Origin: Bacillota bacterium
GTDB taxonomy: Bacteria > Bacillota > Bacilli > Paenibacillales > NBRC-103111
Reading direction: 5' to 3'
Assembly: GCA_023388055.1 (NCBI GenBank)
Contig: JAEWGW010000009.1
Coordinates: 1-44,320, forward strand
DNA: 44,320 nt
Positions 16,948-24,875 of the stretch are shown in pieces. A model generated the notes under the pieces. That model was given only the letters and a program-made list of their open reading frames with translations. It made no database searches and was not told the DNA's origin. The first letter of the stretch is position 1, and each line of letters begins with the position of its first letter. The translations under genes were made by a program, and so were the position numbers.

Positions 16948-18288
16948 TTAGAATTTCAGTGTAACGGGCCCCTCTTCCTTGCGGGAGGTGCCGGGGATGC
17001 CGATACCGTGGTAGTCCAGCCCGCCCCGGGCATTTTCGGGGATGGCGTTGCGTCCGTCAATGAAGAGGGGGCGCTTCATGAGCCCAGGCGCTGCGGCTGG
17101 CACGGTGCGCAGATATTCCGGCCACTCCGTGACCAGAAGAGCCGCTTCCGCATCCTGGAGGCATTCCTCGCAATCCTTCGCGAAGTGCACACCCGCAGGA
17201 AGCAGTTCCTTTGCCTTCTCCATGGCTACGGGATCATGGACCCAAACCTGCGCGCCTAAGGCAAGCAGCTCTTGGATAACGGGAATGCTGGGCGCCTCCC
17301 GCAGGTCGTCGGTGGCGGGTTTGAAGGTCAGCCCCAGCACCGCAATCTTGCGTCCGCTTAACTCTCCCAGCTCCCGGCGCAGCTTCTGGACCATCATGTA
17401 CCGCTGATCATTATTCACCTCGATCACGGCGGACAGCAGCTTGAAGTCGTAGCCGCTGGTGTCGGCGATATAGCGCAAGGCCCGTGTGTCCTTGGGGAAG
17501 CAGCTGCCGCCGTAGCCGATGCCGGCATTCAGGAACGCCGGCCCGATCCGGTGATCGGAGCCGATCACCTCGGCGATCTTCAGCACATCCGCCCCTACAC
17601 AGTCGCACACATTGGCCATTTCGTTAATGAAGGAAATTTTCATGGCCAGGAAGGCGTTGGCCGCATATTTGGCCAGCTCCGCGCTCCGCAGATCCACATG
17701 CAGGAAGGGAATCTTTTCCTGGTCCAGAAGCGGCTTGTAGACGCTCTGGAGAATGCGGGCCGCCCGTTCACTGCCGCCCGCCACAATCCGTTCCGGGTGG
17801 AGCGTGTCGTATACGGCCCGCCCCTGCCGCAGGAACTCGGGGTTGGAGGCGATATCCACCACCTGCCCCATCCCTCTTCTGCGGATTTCATCCAGAAACC
17901 GGTCCGCTGTTCCTACGGGAACCGTACTTTTATTAACCAGGAGCGTTGGGGTGGCCTTGTGCGCCAAGGTCTTCAACACATTGTCGAAGGCCTCGTGCAA
18001 GTAGGTCAGGTTGGGAGAGCCGTCGGCATTGGCCGGTGTCCCCACGGCGATAAAGACCACATCCGATTCCAATATGGCTTCCCGGTAGGAGGTGGTGAAG
18101 GTCAAACGGGAGCGGGACTTGGCCATCAGCTCCTCCAAATCGGGCTCGTAAATCGGCGGTATCCCCTTGTTCAAGAGCTCTACCTTGGCCTCATCAATAT
18201 CTGCACACACAACCTTGTGCCCGAAGTGGGCCAGGGCCACGCCTGTGGTCAATCCCACATATCCTGTGCCGATTACCGAAATATTCAT
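16948..18288 (-). CDS. UDP-glucose 6-dehydrogenase
   Basis: It oxidises UDP-glucose to UDP-glucuronate with two NAD+, giving the acidic sugar of the EPS. The N-terminal NAD fold is I-S-V-I-G-T-G-Y-V-G-L-T-T-G. The catalytic Cys lies in G-I-G-Y-G-G-S-C-F-P-K-D-T, and the C-terminal nucleotide-sugar domain has G-L-T-F-K-P-A-T-D-D-L-R-E-A-P-S. At 446 residues it is of normal length. The start at 18288 has GGGAG eight bases upstream; an ATG at 18309 has no ribosome site. GDP-mannose dehydrogenases share this fold, but the presence of galU nearby favours UDP-glucose. Confidence 0.9.
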   Translation of the reverse strand: MNISVIGTGYVGLTTGVALAHFGHKVVCADIDEAKVELLNKGIPPIYEPDLEELMAKSRSRLTFTTSYREAILESDVVFIAVGTPANADGSPNLTYLHEAFDNVLKTLAHKATPTLLVNKSTVPVGTADRFLDEIRRRGMGQVVDIASNPEFLRQGRAVYDTLHPERIVAGGSERAARILQSVYKPLLDQEKIPFLHVDLRSAELAKYAANAFLAMKISFINEMANVCDCVGADVLKIAEVIGSDHRIGPAFLNAGIGYGGSCFPKDTRALRYIADTSGYDFKLLSAVIEVNNDQRYMMVQKLRRELGELSGRKIAVLGLTFKPATDDLREAPSIPVIQELLALGAQVWVHDPVAMEKAKELLPAGVHFAKDCEECLQDAEAALLVTEWPEYLRTVPAAAPGLMKRPLFIDGRNAIPENARGGLDYHGIGIPGTSRKEEGPVTLKF

Positions 18289-18326
18289 GCTTAACGCTCC
18301 CATCCTCATAAGTTTTTCAGGGGGAC

Positions 18327-19019
18327 TTAATAGGCGCTGTTCGGCGCGATCATGATCTTCACCGTGCGGATGATCAGCTTCACATCATAGAAGAAGCTGC
18401 GCTTCTCTATATAATGAAGATCCAGCTCCACCATCTCGTCGAAGGAGAGGCTGTTGCGTCCGCTCACCTGCCAGAGGCCGGTGCAGCCCGGTGTAACCAG
18501 AAGACGCTGGCGGTCAAAGTGGGAATATTCCTCCACTTCACGGGGAAGGGAGGGCCGCGGCCCAACCAGGCTCATGTCACCCCGCAGCACGTTCCACAGC
18601 TGGGGCAGCTCATCGATGCTGGTTTTGCGGATGAAGCGTCCGATCCGGGTAACCCGGGGGTCATTCTTCATTTTGAACATGGCGCCGCCCACTTCATTTT
18701 GATCCAGCAGCTCATCGAGCAGCGCTTCCGCATTGGCTATCATCGAGCGGAATTTATACATGTGGAATTCCTTGCCGTCCTTGCCCACCCGAACTTGCTT
18801 GAAGAAGACGGAGCCTTTGGGATCCTCAAGCTTGATGAGAGCCGCCACAATTGCGAACAACGGGGTCAACAGCAACAGTCCGGCGAGTGCGCCGAAAAAA
18901 TCCAGCAGCCGTTTGGTTGCCAGATACAGCTTGCGTTCGTTGGGATTGACCGATGCGGCTGTATCGGAATATACAGCCCGGGATGGCAGCGCCTGTCCAT
19001 CGAATGAATAATTAGGCAT
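18327..19019 (-). CDS. initiating sugar-phosphate transferase (WcaJ/CpsE family)
   Basis: It transfers a sugar-1-phosphate from a UDP-sugar to undecaprenyl phosphate, the first step of repeat-unit assembly. The protein has 230 residues: a single membrane hairpin (L-L-D-F-F-G-A-L-A-G-L-L-L-L-T-P-L-F) followed by the catalytic core K-F-R-S-M, then K-T-S-I-D-E-L-P-Q-L-W-N-V-L-R-G-D-M-S-L-V-G-P-R-P. The conserved Asp-Glu pair in S-I-D-E-L-P is present. The short form, lacking the N-terminal four-helix and Rossmann regions of WcaJ, is common in Firmicutes. GGAG lies at a good distance before the ATG. Glucose is the likely first sugar because galU precedes it directly. Confidence 0.9.
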   Translation of the reverse strand: MPNYSFDGQALPSRAVYSDTAASVNPNERKLYLATKRLLDFFGALAGLLLLTPLFAIVAALIKLEDPKGSVFFKQVRVGKDGKEFHMYKFRSMIANAEALLDELLDQNEVGGAMFKMKNDPRVTRIGRFIRKTSIDELPQLWNVLRGDMSLVGPRPSLPREVEEYSHFDRQRLLVTPGCTGLWQVSGRNSLSFDEMVELDLHYIEKRSFFYDVKLIIRTVKIMIAPNSAY

Positions 19020-19035
19020 GATTCCACACTCCTTT

Positions 19036-19929
19036 TTAACCGATCACACGCGGCATAAATTCTTTGGTATTGACCATCCGCTCCAGCTCCTGCATCAGCG
19101 GCTGGCGCAGCTCCGGATTGCACAGTGCAAATTCCAGCGTCGTCAGGATAAAACCCAGCTTCTCGCCTACATCATAACGTTTGCCTTGGAAATGGTACGC
19201 GAATACCTTCTGAGCATCATTCAGCTTCTGAATAGCGTCCGTGAGCTGGATTTCGCCGCCCGCTCCTTTTTCCTGAAGATCCAGGAAATCAAAAATCTCC
19301 GGGGTGAGCACATAACGTCCCATAATGGCCAGATTGGAGGGCGCCGTACCAAAAGACGGCTTTTCTACAAAATTCAGGACCTGATACAGCAGGCCGTCCT
19401 TCATAATCGGATCTACTATACCGTAACGTTGAGTTTCCTGATCGGATACCGGTTGGACGCCGATGACCGAGCAGCCGGTTTTTTCATATTGGCTGATCAG
19501 CTGCTTGGTGCAGGGCTGTTCTCCGCTGACAATGTCGTCTCCCAATAACACCGCGAATGGCTCATCTCCGATGAAGCGCCGGGCGCACCAGACGGCGTGG
19601 CCCAGTCCCTTAGGCTCCTTTTGGCGGATATAATGGATATCCACCTTGGCGGAGCGCTGGACTTCCTCCAGCAGCTTCAGCTTGCCTTTTTCCACAAGTG
19701 TGCTCTCCAACTCGAAGGCATGGTCGAAATGATCCTCGATGGCGCGTTTACCTTTTCCGGTTACGATGATGATATCCTCGATGCCGGAGGCAACCGCTTC
19801 TTCCACGATGTATTGGATCGTGGGTTTGTCGATGATGGGCAGCATTTCCTTGGGCATGGCTTTGGTCGCCGGCAAGAAACGGGTTCCCAAACCGGCAGCA
19901 GGAATAATGGCTTTTCTGACTTTTTTCAT
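19036..19929 (-). CDS. galU: UTP-glucose-1-phosphate uridylyltransferase
   Basis: It makes UDP-glucose from glucose-1-phosphate and UTP. The start K-A-I-I-P-A-A-G-L-G-T-R-F-L-P-A-T-K-A is the nucleotidyltransferase signature, followed by P-K-E-M-L-P-I-I-D-K-P. The 297-residue length is normal for bacterial GalU (about 290-300). AAGGAGG lies just upstream of the ATG. It is the first gene after the long structured gap and is followed 16 bases later by the initiating transferase. The product feeds both the dehydrogenase and the initiating transferase. Confidence 0.93.
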   Translation of the reverse strand: MKKVRKAIIPAAGLGTRFLPATKAMPKEMLPIIDKPTIQYIVEEAVASGIEDIIIVTGKGKRAIEDHFDHAFELESTLVEKGKLKLLEEVQRSAKVDIHYIRQKEPKGLGHAVWCARRFIGDEPFAVLLGDDIVSGEQPCTKQLISQYEKTGCSVIGVQPVSDQETQRYGIVDPIMKDGLLYQVLNFVEKPSFGTAPSNLAIMGRYVLTPEIFDFLDLQEKGAGGEIQLTDAIQKLNDAQKVFAYHFQGKRYDVGEKLGFILTTLEFALCNPELRQPLMQELERMVNTKEFMPRVIG

Positions 19930-20237
19930 TACGGTTCCTCCTTATAAAAAATAATTGGAATGTTTGCTGCGACTTATGGAAGTGAATAAAAAAACAAGCA
20001 CACCTTCCTTTTCTGAGGATGCGGAATGTAGGCTTATTTTTCCATCCACTTGGTTGTTGTTGTGAAAAGGGCATTGAACCCGTCCTCACATCATACCCTT
20101 GACGATGAACGTCTAAGGCCCAGCGGGCCCACAGCATGACCGAGTGCCTACAGTGATACAGGTGCAGTAGACATTACCTGCCGCTTGTGACTTATTGCCG
20201 GCTGCGGCAGCCGTTATGGATGGGTGCAGGCTTCGCT
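19930..20237 (-). ncRNA. structured intergenic leader, possibly EAR-like
   Basis: This 308-base gap lies inside the EPS locus, directly after the kinase gene. It contains no convincing gene. On the minus strand between roughly 20190 and 20065 there are compact pairings: GGGCCC/GGGCC around 20117-20130, GACG-ttcat-CGTC at 20101-20113, and GGGTATG...CATACCC-like segments next to GGACGGG...CCC. The eps-associated RNA (EAR), an antitermination element of Bacillales polysaccharide operons, lies in the same place, between the epsB kinase gene and epsC. I cannot recall its consensus well enough to confirm a match. Confidence 0.4.
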
Positions 20238-20909
20238 TTAGCGCCCTGCGTAGGAATCCAGGTTAGCTTTATTAATCTTGTTAAATACCACACCCAGCAA
20301 GCGGGCATTCACATGCTTCAGGTACGCCTTCACCTTCTTGCCTGCCTCCCGTTTAACAAAACCCTGCTCTACCACAAGAAGCACTCCGTCGGACTTGGCT
20401 GCGATAATCTGGGCATCGGTTACGGACAAGGCAGAAGGGGTATCCAGGATAATGGTGTGGAAATCCTTCTTCAGCTCCGCCAGCAAAAGATCCATCTGGT
20501 TCATGGTCAGAAGCTCCGCCGGGTTAGGCGGCTGGGTGCCGGAAGGGATAACACTGAGATTAGGAATATGGGTCGGCGTTATAATCTCGGCAAGCTCTGT
20601 CTGCAGGGCCAGATAGTTGGCCAGGCCTTTTTTGTTGTCCACCCGGAGAATCCGGTGAATGGAGGAGTTGCGCATGTCGGCATCGATCAGAAGAACCCTC
20701 TTCCCCGCCTGGGATAAGGAAATGGCCAGGTTCACGGCGGTGGTGGACTTGCCTTCCCCCCGGGAAGCGGAGGTGATCATGATAATCCGCATTTCCTTGC
20801 CGACGGAGGAAAATTCGATATTGGTACGGAGTGTCCGGTATGCCTCGGCAATGGAGGAATCCGGGTTCACGTCCATAATGACCGGTTGATCAGCGGTTAA
20901 GCGTGGCAT
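20238..20909 (-). CDS. CpsD/CapB-type tyrosine-protein kinase
   Basis: A bacterial tyrosine kinase of 223 residues that works with the membrane protein encoded just upstream to control chain length and export. Walker A is T-S-A-S-R-G-E-G-K-S-T-T (about 46-57), Walker A' is V-L-L-I-D-A-D-M-R (72-80), and Walker B is I-I-L-D-T-P. The start at 20909 has AGGTG six bases upstream; a GTG at 20918 is the alternative. It overlaps the upstream gene by 20 bases. Oddly, the C-terminus (N-L-D-S-Y-A-G-R) has a single tyrosine and not the usual tyrosine cluster. Confidence 0.87.
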   Translation of the reverse strand: MPRLTADQPVIMDVNPDSSIAEAYRTLRTNIEFSSVGKEMRIIMITSASRGEGKSTTAVNLAISLSQAGKRVLLIDADMRNSSIHRILRVDNKKGLANYLALQTELAEIITPTHIPNLSVIPSGTQPPNPAELLTMNQMDLLLAELKKDFHTIILDTPSALSVTDAQIIAAKSDGVLLVVEQGFVKREAGKKVKAYLKHVNARLLGVVFNKINKANLDSYAGR

Positions 20910-21627
20910 AGGGTTCACCTGCTTTCAGTGGGGTATGTCGTTTCATGTCCTTCTTTTCTATGGCCGTAACGGATGCCAGTACCGGTACATCGAACACCTT
21001 GAGGATGTCATCCTCTGTTTTGATGGTGTCATCCAAGTACTCAAGCAGGAATACCAGACCGACGGAGAATAAAAGGGCGATGATGAAGCTGAGCAGCATA
21101 TTGGAAATGGCGGGTGTGTTGACCGGCTGCGGGTTGTTCAGCATCGGGGCTTCCGTCAGAAGAGTTACATTGTTGATTTTCATGATGCGGGGAATTTCGG
21201 AACGGAAAACCTCGGAAACGCCGTTAACGATTTTTGCTGTCCGTTCATAGGCTAGGCCGGAGGCCGAAATCATCATAATCTGCGTGTTGTTAACCGAATA
21301 CACATTGACGGTCCGGATCAGCTCATCGGAGGTGGCGTTCAGCTCCGGATATTTCGCCACTACCTTCTCCATAATGGCGGAGCTGCGGATGATTTCCTTG
21401 TAGGTTTCGATAAGGCGGATGTTGTTGTTCATCGCTCCGGTATCCATGATTTCCACACCGGAATCATTGCTGAAGGTCTGATTGATGACCAGCTTGGAGG
21501 AAGCCTGGTACTGGGGTGTATACCGGTCGAAGGTGTAAAAAGCAGTCGTTGCTGTAGCAGCTGCTACACAAAGCAGGATCAGCCAGAGCCTCTTCTTCAC
21601 TGCCCGCCAATAGTTTTTCAGTTCCAT
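20890..21627 (-). CDS. Wzz/YveK-type chain-length regulator, kinase activator
   Basis: The first gene of the EPS locus: a 245-residue membrane protein with two helices (W-L-I-L-L-C-V-A-A-A-T-A-T-T-A-F-Y, about 15-32, and L-L-S-F-I-I-A-L-L-F-S-V-G-L-V-F-L-L, about 178-197) flanking an extracellular domain. Members of this family (CapA, YveK, YwqC) activate a separate cytosolic tyrosine kinase through their C-terminal tail, and the kinase gene overlaps this one. The Pro-rich stretch before helix 2 (N-N-P-Q-P-V-N-T-P-A) is the Wzz signature. AGGATGAGG precedes the ATG. Confidence 0.9.
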   Translation of the reverse strand: MELKNYWRAVKKRLWLILLCVAAATATTAFYTFDRYTPQYQASSKLVINQTFSNDSGVEIMDTGAMNNNIRLIETYKEIIRSSAIMEKVVAKYPELNATSDELIRTVNVYSVNNTQIMMISASGLAYERTAKIVNGVSEVFRSEIPRIMKINNVTLLTEAPMLNNPQPVNTPAISNMLLSFIIALLFSVGLVFLLEYLDDTIKTEDDILKVFDVPVLASVTAIEKKDMKRHTPLKAGEPYATLNR

Positions 21628-21667
21628 ACCTCATCCTCACTCCCAATCTGTTAATATAATCAACTAT

Positions 21668-21694
21668 TTCGCATGCGAAGTTACGTTTCGTATC
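21668..21694. promoter_or_regulatory. palindrome and degenerate operator in EPS leader
   Basis: TTCGCATGCGAA (21668-21679) is a perfect 12-base palindrome about 40 bases upstream of the first EPS gene. Next to it GTTACGTTTCGTATC (21680-21694) matches the operator found in the two promoters at 11 of 15 bases. Both lie in the transcribed leader, so they could be an auxiliary repressor site or an RNA hairpin. Confidence 0.4.
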
Positions 21695-21708
21695 ATCGCC
21701 TGAATCTA

Positions 21709-21737
21709 ACTTTATGATACAATTTGTATCTTGTCAA
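21709..21737 (-). promoter_or_regulatory. EPS promoter P1 with operator in the spacer
   Basis: On the minus strand, -35 TTGACA (complement of 21732-21737) and -10 TAAAGT (complement of 21709-21714) are separated by exactly 17 bases. The 15-base perfect palindrome GATACAATTTGTATC (21716-21730) fills that spacer. A repressor bound here would block RNA polymerase. The transcript would start near 21701, about 75 bases before the first EPS gene. Confidence 0.8.
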
Positions 21738-21837
21738 CTGGAATCGAAAAAATGTCGCATTCCATCACTGGTTTTCTTTTGTTTTCAAAAGTGTGCAAAT
21801 GTTGTCGTGATACGGAATGAAGCAATCTATATGAACT

Positions 21838-21866
21838 AATTTATGTTACACATTGTATCTTGTCAA
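21838..21866 (-). promoter_or_regulatory. EPS promoter P2 with operator in the spacer
   Basis: A second promoter of the same design lies 129 bases upstream of P1: -35 TTGACA (complement of 21861-21866), 17-base spacer, -10 TAAATT (complement of 21838-21843). The spacer holds GTTACACATTGTATC (21845-21859), an imperfect copy of the P1 operator. The stretch TTGACAAGATACAA is identical in P1 and P2, so they probably arose by duplication. Confidence 0.75.
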
Positions 21867-21990
21867 TGCCACATGAACGATTTCACAAATAGAAGCGCAT
21901 ACAGTTTCAATGATGACGCTTCCATATATATAGAAGAGATTTTCTGAGCCAACTGCGGCAGCCAGCCTCAACCTTGCCGCCCCCTGCCGT

Positions 21991-22078
21991 TTGCGGCCAG
22001 CCCATTGTTACCCACGCCCACCCGCCGCTTGCAGCCAGCCCATTGTTACCCACGCCCCCCCGCCGCTTGCGGCCAGCC
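21991..22078. repeat. minisatellite, 38-bp period
   Basis: Two complete units beginning TTGC(G/A)GCCAGCCCATTG lie at 21991-22028 and 22029-22066, with a third partial unit from 22067. The repeats differ by a few bases. An open frame crosses them on the plus strand but has no ribosome site, and I do not treat it as a gene. Confidence 0.75.
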
Positions 22079-22154
22079 TCCCCCCTCTCCCGTCTGCAGC
22101 CACCACACCGCTCGCCCCCAACTCCACCGCCGGTCATGTAGTGGTTTACTGCTC

Positions 22155-22301
22155 TTGTGGCCCATTATCCCCTTGGCTCAGGAGGGGCTTCCTTTGTGGT
22201 CCATTATCCCTTCGGCTTAGCGGATGGGGCACTCTTGTGGCCCGTTATTCCTCGGCTCAGGGAAAGCTGCACTCTTGTGGTCCATTATCCCCTTGGCTCA
22301 G
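22155..22301. repeat. minisatellite, about 40-bp period, four units
   Basis: TTGTGG(C/T)CCATTATCCC, followed by (T/C)CGGCT(C/T)AG or CTTGGCTCAG, recurs at 22155-22181, 22194-22220, 22235-22260 and 22275-22301. The units are unrelated in sequence to the neighbouring 38-base and 37-base arrays. Confidence 0.75.
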
Positions 22302-22345
22302 GGGAGCGGATCGTCGGCTGCCGGAAATTGGGGTGCGAGGGAACG

Positions 22346-22529
22346 TAACGGAACTCAGCGGCTCTTAGAGCAACTTTTGGTGAGGATTCACATTGTAACG
22401 GAACTCAGAAGCGCTTAGCGCCTCATGTACGCCTCATTTACACCAATTTGCGGTTGTAAGGGCTTCTCAGTTCCGTAAGAAATTCAAAACCCCGATTTTG
22501 TTGCTGTAAGAGCCTCTGAGTTCCTTTAG
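22346..22529. repeat. 50-bp-periodic palindromic element, copy B
   Basis: Direct units beginning TAACGGAACTCAG and ending CTTAG start at 22346 and 22396, 50 bases apart. Inverted units starting TAAG and carrying CAGTTCC or GAGTTCC start at 22457 and 22507, again 50 apart. Even the inter-unit bases pair (AGCAAC on one side, GTTGCTG on the other). The layout and unit sequence match copy A at 6944-7130. Confidence 0.8.
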
Positions 22530-22553
22530 AGCCGGAGATACCCAAATCCCCAC

Positions 22554-22677
22554 AGATACAGGTTACCAGGTAACCCTCGTATTTGCTCGTAGACACTGGT
22601 TACCGGATAAATCTCCATTTGCTCACAGATACAGGTTACCGGATAACCCTCATATTTGCTCGTAGACACTGGTTACC
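22554..22677. repeat. minisatellite, 37-bp period, four units
   Basis: AGA(T/C)AC(A/T)GGTTACC recurs at 22554, 22591, 22627 and 22664. Alternate units are more alike (units 1 and 3, units 2 and 4), which gives a higher-order repeat of about 73 bases. The stretch 22678-22772 shows nothing further. Confidence 0.75.
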
Positions 22678-22772
22678 GGGCCCACCATAAGCTTATAGAC
22701 GCGGGGGTTAACAGGGGATCGCCCCCTATGCTCCCGCTTCCCAACTGGAGACTCCCTCTCCTGTGAGCAAAC

Positions 22773-22795
22773 AAAAAAACCGCCTGAAGAGGCGG
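22773..22795 (-). terminator. terminator of the maturation/export operon
   Basis: CCGCCT-GAAG-AGGCGG (22780-22795) is a perfect 6-bp stem followed on the minus strand by seven T (complement of 22773-22779). It lies 22 bases after the ABC exporter stop codon. Confidence 0.88.
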
Positions 22796-22817
22796 GCGGG
22801 TCAGCACAAACTTTGAC

Positions 22818-24875
22818 TCACGGGATCTGCCGGATACCACTGTCTGCGGGGGAAGCTGGCTGCTCCTTGAATTGCATCTGGTACAGCTTGAAGTAGTGGC
22901 CCTTGCGGCGCAGGAGATCCCAATGGGTTCCGGTTTCCACGACCTTGCCGTGATCCATCACCGCGATAAGGTCTGCATTCTGGATGGTGGAAAGCCGGTG
23001 GGCGATGACGATGGTGGTCCGCCGGTGCATCAGCCGGGCAAGGGCCTCCTGGACCAGATGCTCCGTCTCCGTATCCAGCGCCGAGGTGGCCTCGTCCAGG
23101 AGCAGCATCGGCGCATCCTTCAGGATGGCCCGGGCAATGGCGATGCGCTGCCGCTGGCCACCGGAGAGCCGGGCTCCCCGCTCCCCTACCTGAGTATCGA
23201 AGCCCTCCGGCAGCCGGTTGATGAAATCCAGGGCATTGGCCGCTTTGGCCGCCTGCATAATCTCCTCCTGGCTTGCACCCAGCCGGCCGTACCCGATATT
23301 CTCCCGGATGGTGCCGGAGAACAGGAAGGTCTCCTGGGGCACATAGGCAATGGCGCGCCGCAGCGTCCCCAGAGGGATTCGCTCCATAGGCATTCCGTCC
23401 AGCAGCAACTCTCCCTGATCCGGTTTGTAGAAGCTCTGGAGCAAGCTGAGCAGCGTGCTTTTGCCTGCTCCGCTGTGGCCCACCAGCGCAACCACCTTGC
23501 CTGCCGGAACGGTAAGATTCAGCTGCTCCAGCACCGGCGCACCATCCTCATAGGTGAAGGATACATCCCGGAGCTTGATTTCGGGAGGATACGGGCCGCC
23601 GGATACCTCCTCCCGAATCGGTTGCACCGATGAATCCACCGTCAGCTCCTCCTCCCGAATCGGTTCCGCCGTCGAATCCACCGCAGGCTCCTCTTCCCGC
23701 AGCATGCCGTCGGACCGCTCTGCGGGCGGGGAGTTGAAGGGGGGGCTTCCTGCTGCCGTCCTGCCGGTGGGCGTGGCGGGTAGCGGGGAGCTTTCTGCTG
23801 TAGAGGAGCTCTCCGCCGTCTGTTCGTCCTCCTCGGGAAAGCCGGGCTCTGCCTTCTCCTCCAGTACATGGACAATCCGCTCCGCAGAGGAGAGCGAGCG
23901 CTGGAACCCTCCCCATAGCCCGGCCAAGCCGGACAAGGGGGCGACCATTTGGTGCATCAGATTGTTGAAGGCCACCAGGTTGCCTACGGACATGGTCTGC
24001 TGCGCCACAAAATAGGCGCCCAGCCCCATGCTGAGGAAAAAGGTGGCGGAGCCAACAGCAGCCGAGCCTACCTGAAACATTCCCCGGATGCGGGCCTGCT
24101 TCATCTCCAGCCCCATCAAATGGTCGTTATGCTTCTCATACTGCCGGGTCATCAGACCGGCCAGGGTAAAGGAGCGGATAATGGGACTGGCGGAGAAGGT
24201 TTCATGCAAAAACCCTTGCATCCGGCTGAGATACTCCTGGATCAGACGGGTGTTCCGGCGCAGCAGCTTGCCGAACATGCTTCCCGCTACCGCTGCCACC
24301 GGGACCAGCATCAGACAAATCACGGACAGCCGCCAATTGATGGTCAGCATGTACAAGAGAGATGCCAGCGCCATCAGGGGCAGCCGGATCATCTGCACCA
24401 GATTGCCGCCGATGGCGCCGTCCAGATTGTTAATGTCGTTGGTCAGCCGGGAAACAAACTCTCCGGAGTGGTGCCGGTTGTAATAACGCGCCTCCAGCCG
24501 GACCATATGCCCGAAAATGGTGTTTTTCATATCCCGCTTAACCTGCTGCACCGCAGCGGTGCCGATATAGCTGGAGAGATAGGTCAGCATGCTGTTGATG
24601 ATCACCACCAGAATGCCCTGCAGCAGCAGCTCCGTAATTTTGCCCACATTGCCGCTCAGCGCCGCATCGGTCAGCTGCTGCAAAAACCAGGTGAAGATCA
24701 CGGTCATGCCGATCCCGCCCAGCATATACACAATCAGCTGAATGTACAGCCATTTGCTCGGTTTGATAAAGCGCCACAGCAGGGCGATAGGCCGCTTCAT
24801 CTCGCCCAGCTCCAGAAAACGCCGGAACATCCGGATCCTGCTGCCGCGCTGCTGTCTTCTCTCCAATGCGCTCAT
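22818..24875 (-). CDS. ABC exporter (fused membrane and ATPase domains)
   Basis: A half-transporter of 685 residues that should export a substrate, here most likely the processed peptide. Residues about 30-330 form the six-helix membrane domain. The ATPase domain follows with Walker A G-H-S-G-A-G-K-S-T, signature L-S-G-G-Q-R-Q-R, Walker B M-L-L-L-D-E-A-T-S-A-L and H-loop I-A-H-R-L-S-T-I. No C39 peptidase domain is present, so leader removal must be done by another protein. Unusually, a ~90-residue Ser/Glu/Pro-rich linker with a repeated (P)-I-R-E-E-E-L-T/V-D-S motif joins the two halves. It overlaps the peptidase gene by four bases (ATGA). Lipid or drug export is the alternative role for this family. 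Confidence 0.87.
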   Translation of the reverse strand: MSALERRQQRGSRIRMFRRFLELGEMKRPIALLWRFIKPSKWLYIQLIVYMLGGIGMTVIFTWFLQQLTDAALSGNVGKITELLLQGILVVIINSMLTYLSSYIGTAAVQQVKRDMKNTIFGHMVRLEARYYNRHHSGEFVSRLTNDINNLDGAIGGNLVQMIRLPLMALASLLYMLTINWRLSVICLMLVPVAAVAGSMFGKLLRRNTRLIQEYLSRMQGFLHETFSASPIIRSFTLAGLMTRQYEKHNDHLMGLEMKQARIRGMFQVGSAAVGSATFFLSMGLGAYFVAQQTMSVGNLVAFNNLMHQMVAPLSGLAGLWGGFQRSLSSAERIVHVLEEKAEPGFPEEDEQTAESSSTAESSPLPATPTGRTAAGSPPFNSPPAERSDGMLREEEPAVDSTAEPIREEELTVDSSVQPIREEVSGGPYPPEIKLRDVSFTYEDGAPVLEQLNLTVPAGKVVALVGHSGAGKSTLLSLLQSFYKPDQGELLLDGMPMERIPLGTLRRAIAYVPQETFLFSGTIRENIGYGRLGASQEEIMQAAKAANALDFINRLPEGFDTQVGERGARLSGGQRQRIAIARAILKDAPMLLLDEATSALDTETEHLVQEALARLMHRRTTIVIAHRLSTIQNADLIAVMDHGKVVETGTHWDLLRRKGHYFKLYQMQFKEQPASPADSGIRQIP

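Noticed and set aside
21991..22368. A 125-codon plus-strand frame across the minisatellites
   Set aside because: It has no ribosome site, and its product is low-complexity repeat translation with no recognisable domain.
22346..22529. CRISPR array
   Set aside because: Repeats with regular 50-base spacing were considered, but there are only two direct units followed by two inverted units, no spacer-like unique segments of constant length, and no cas genes.
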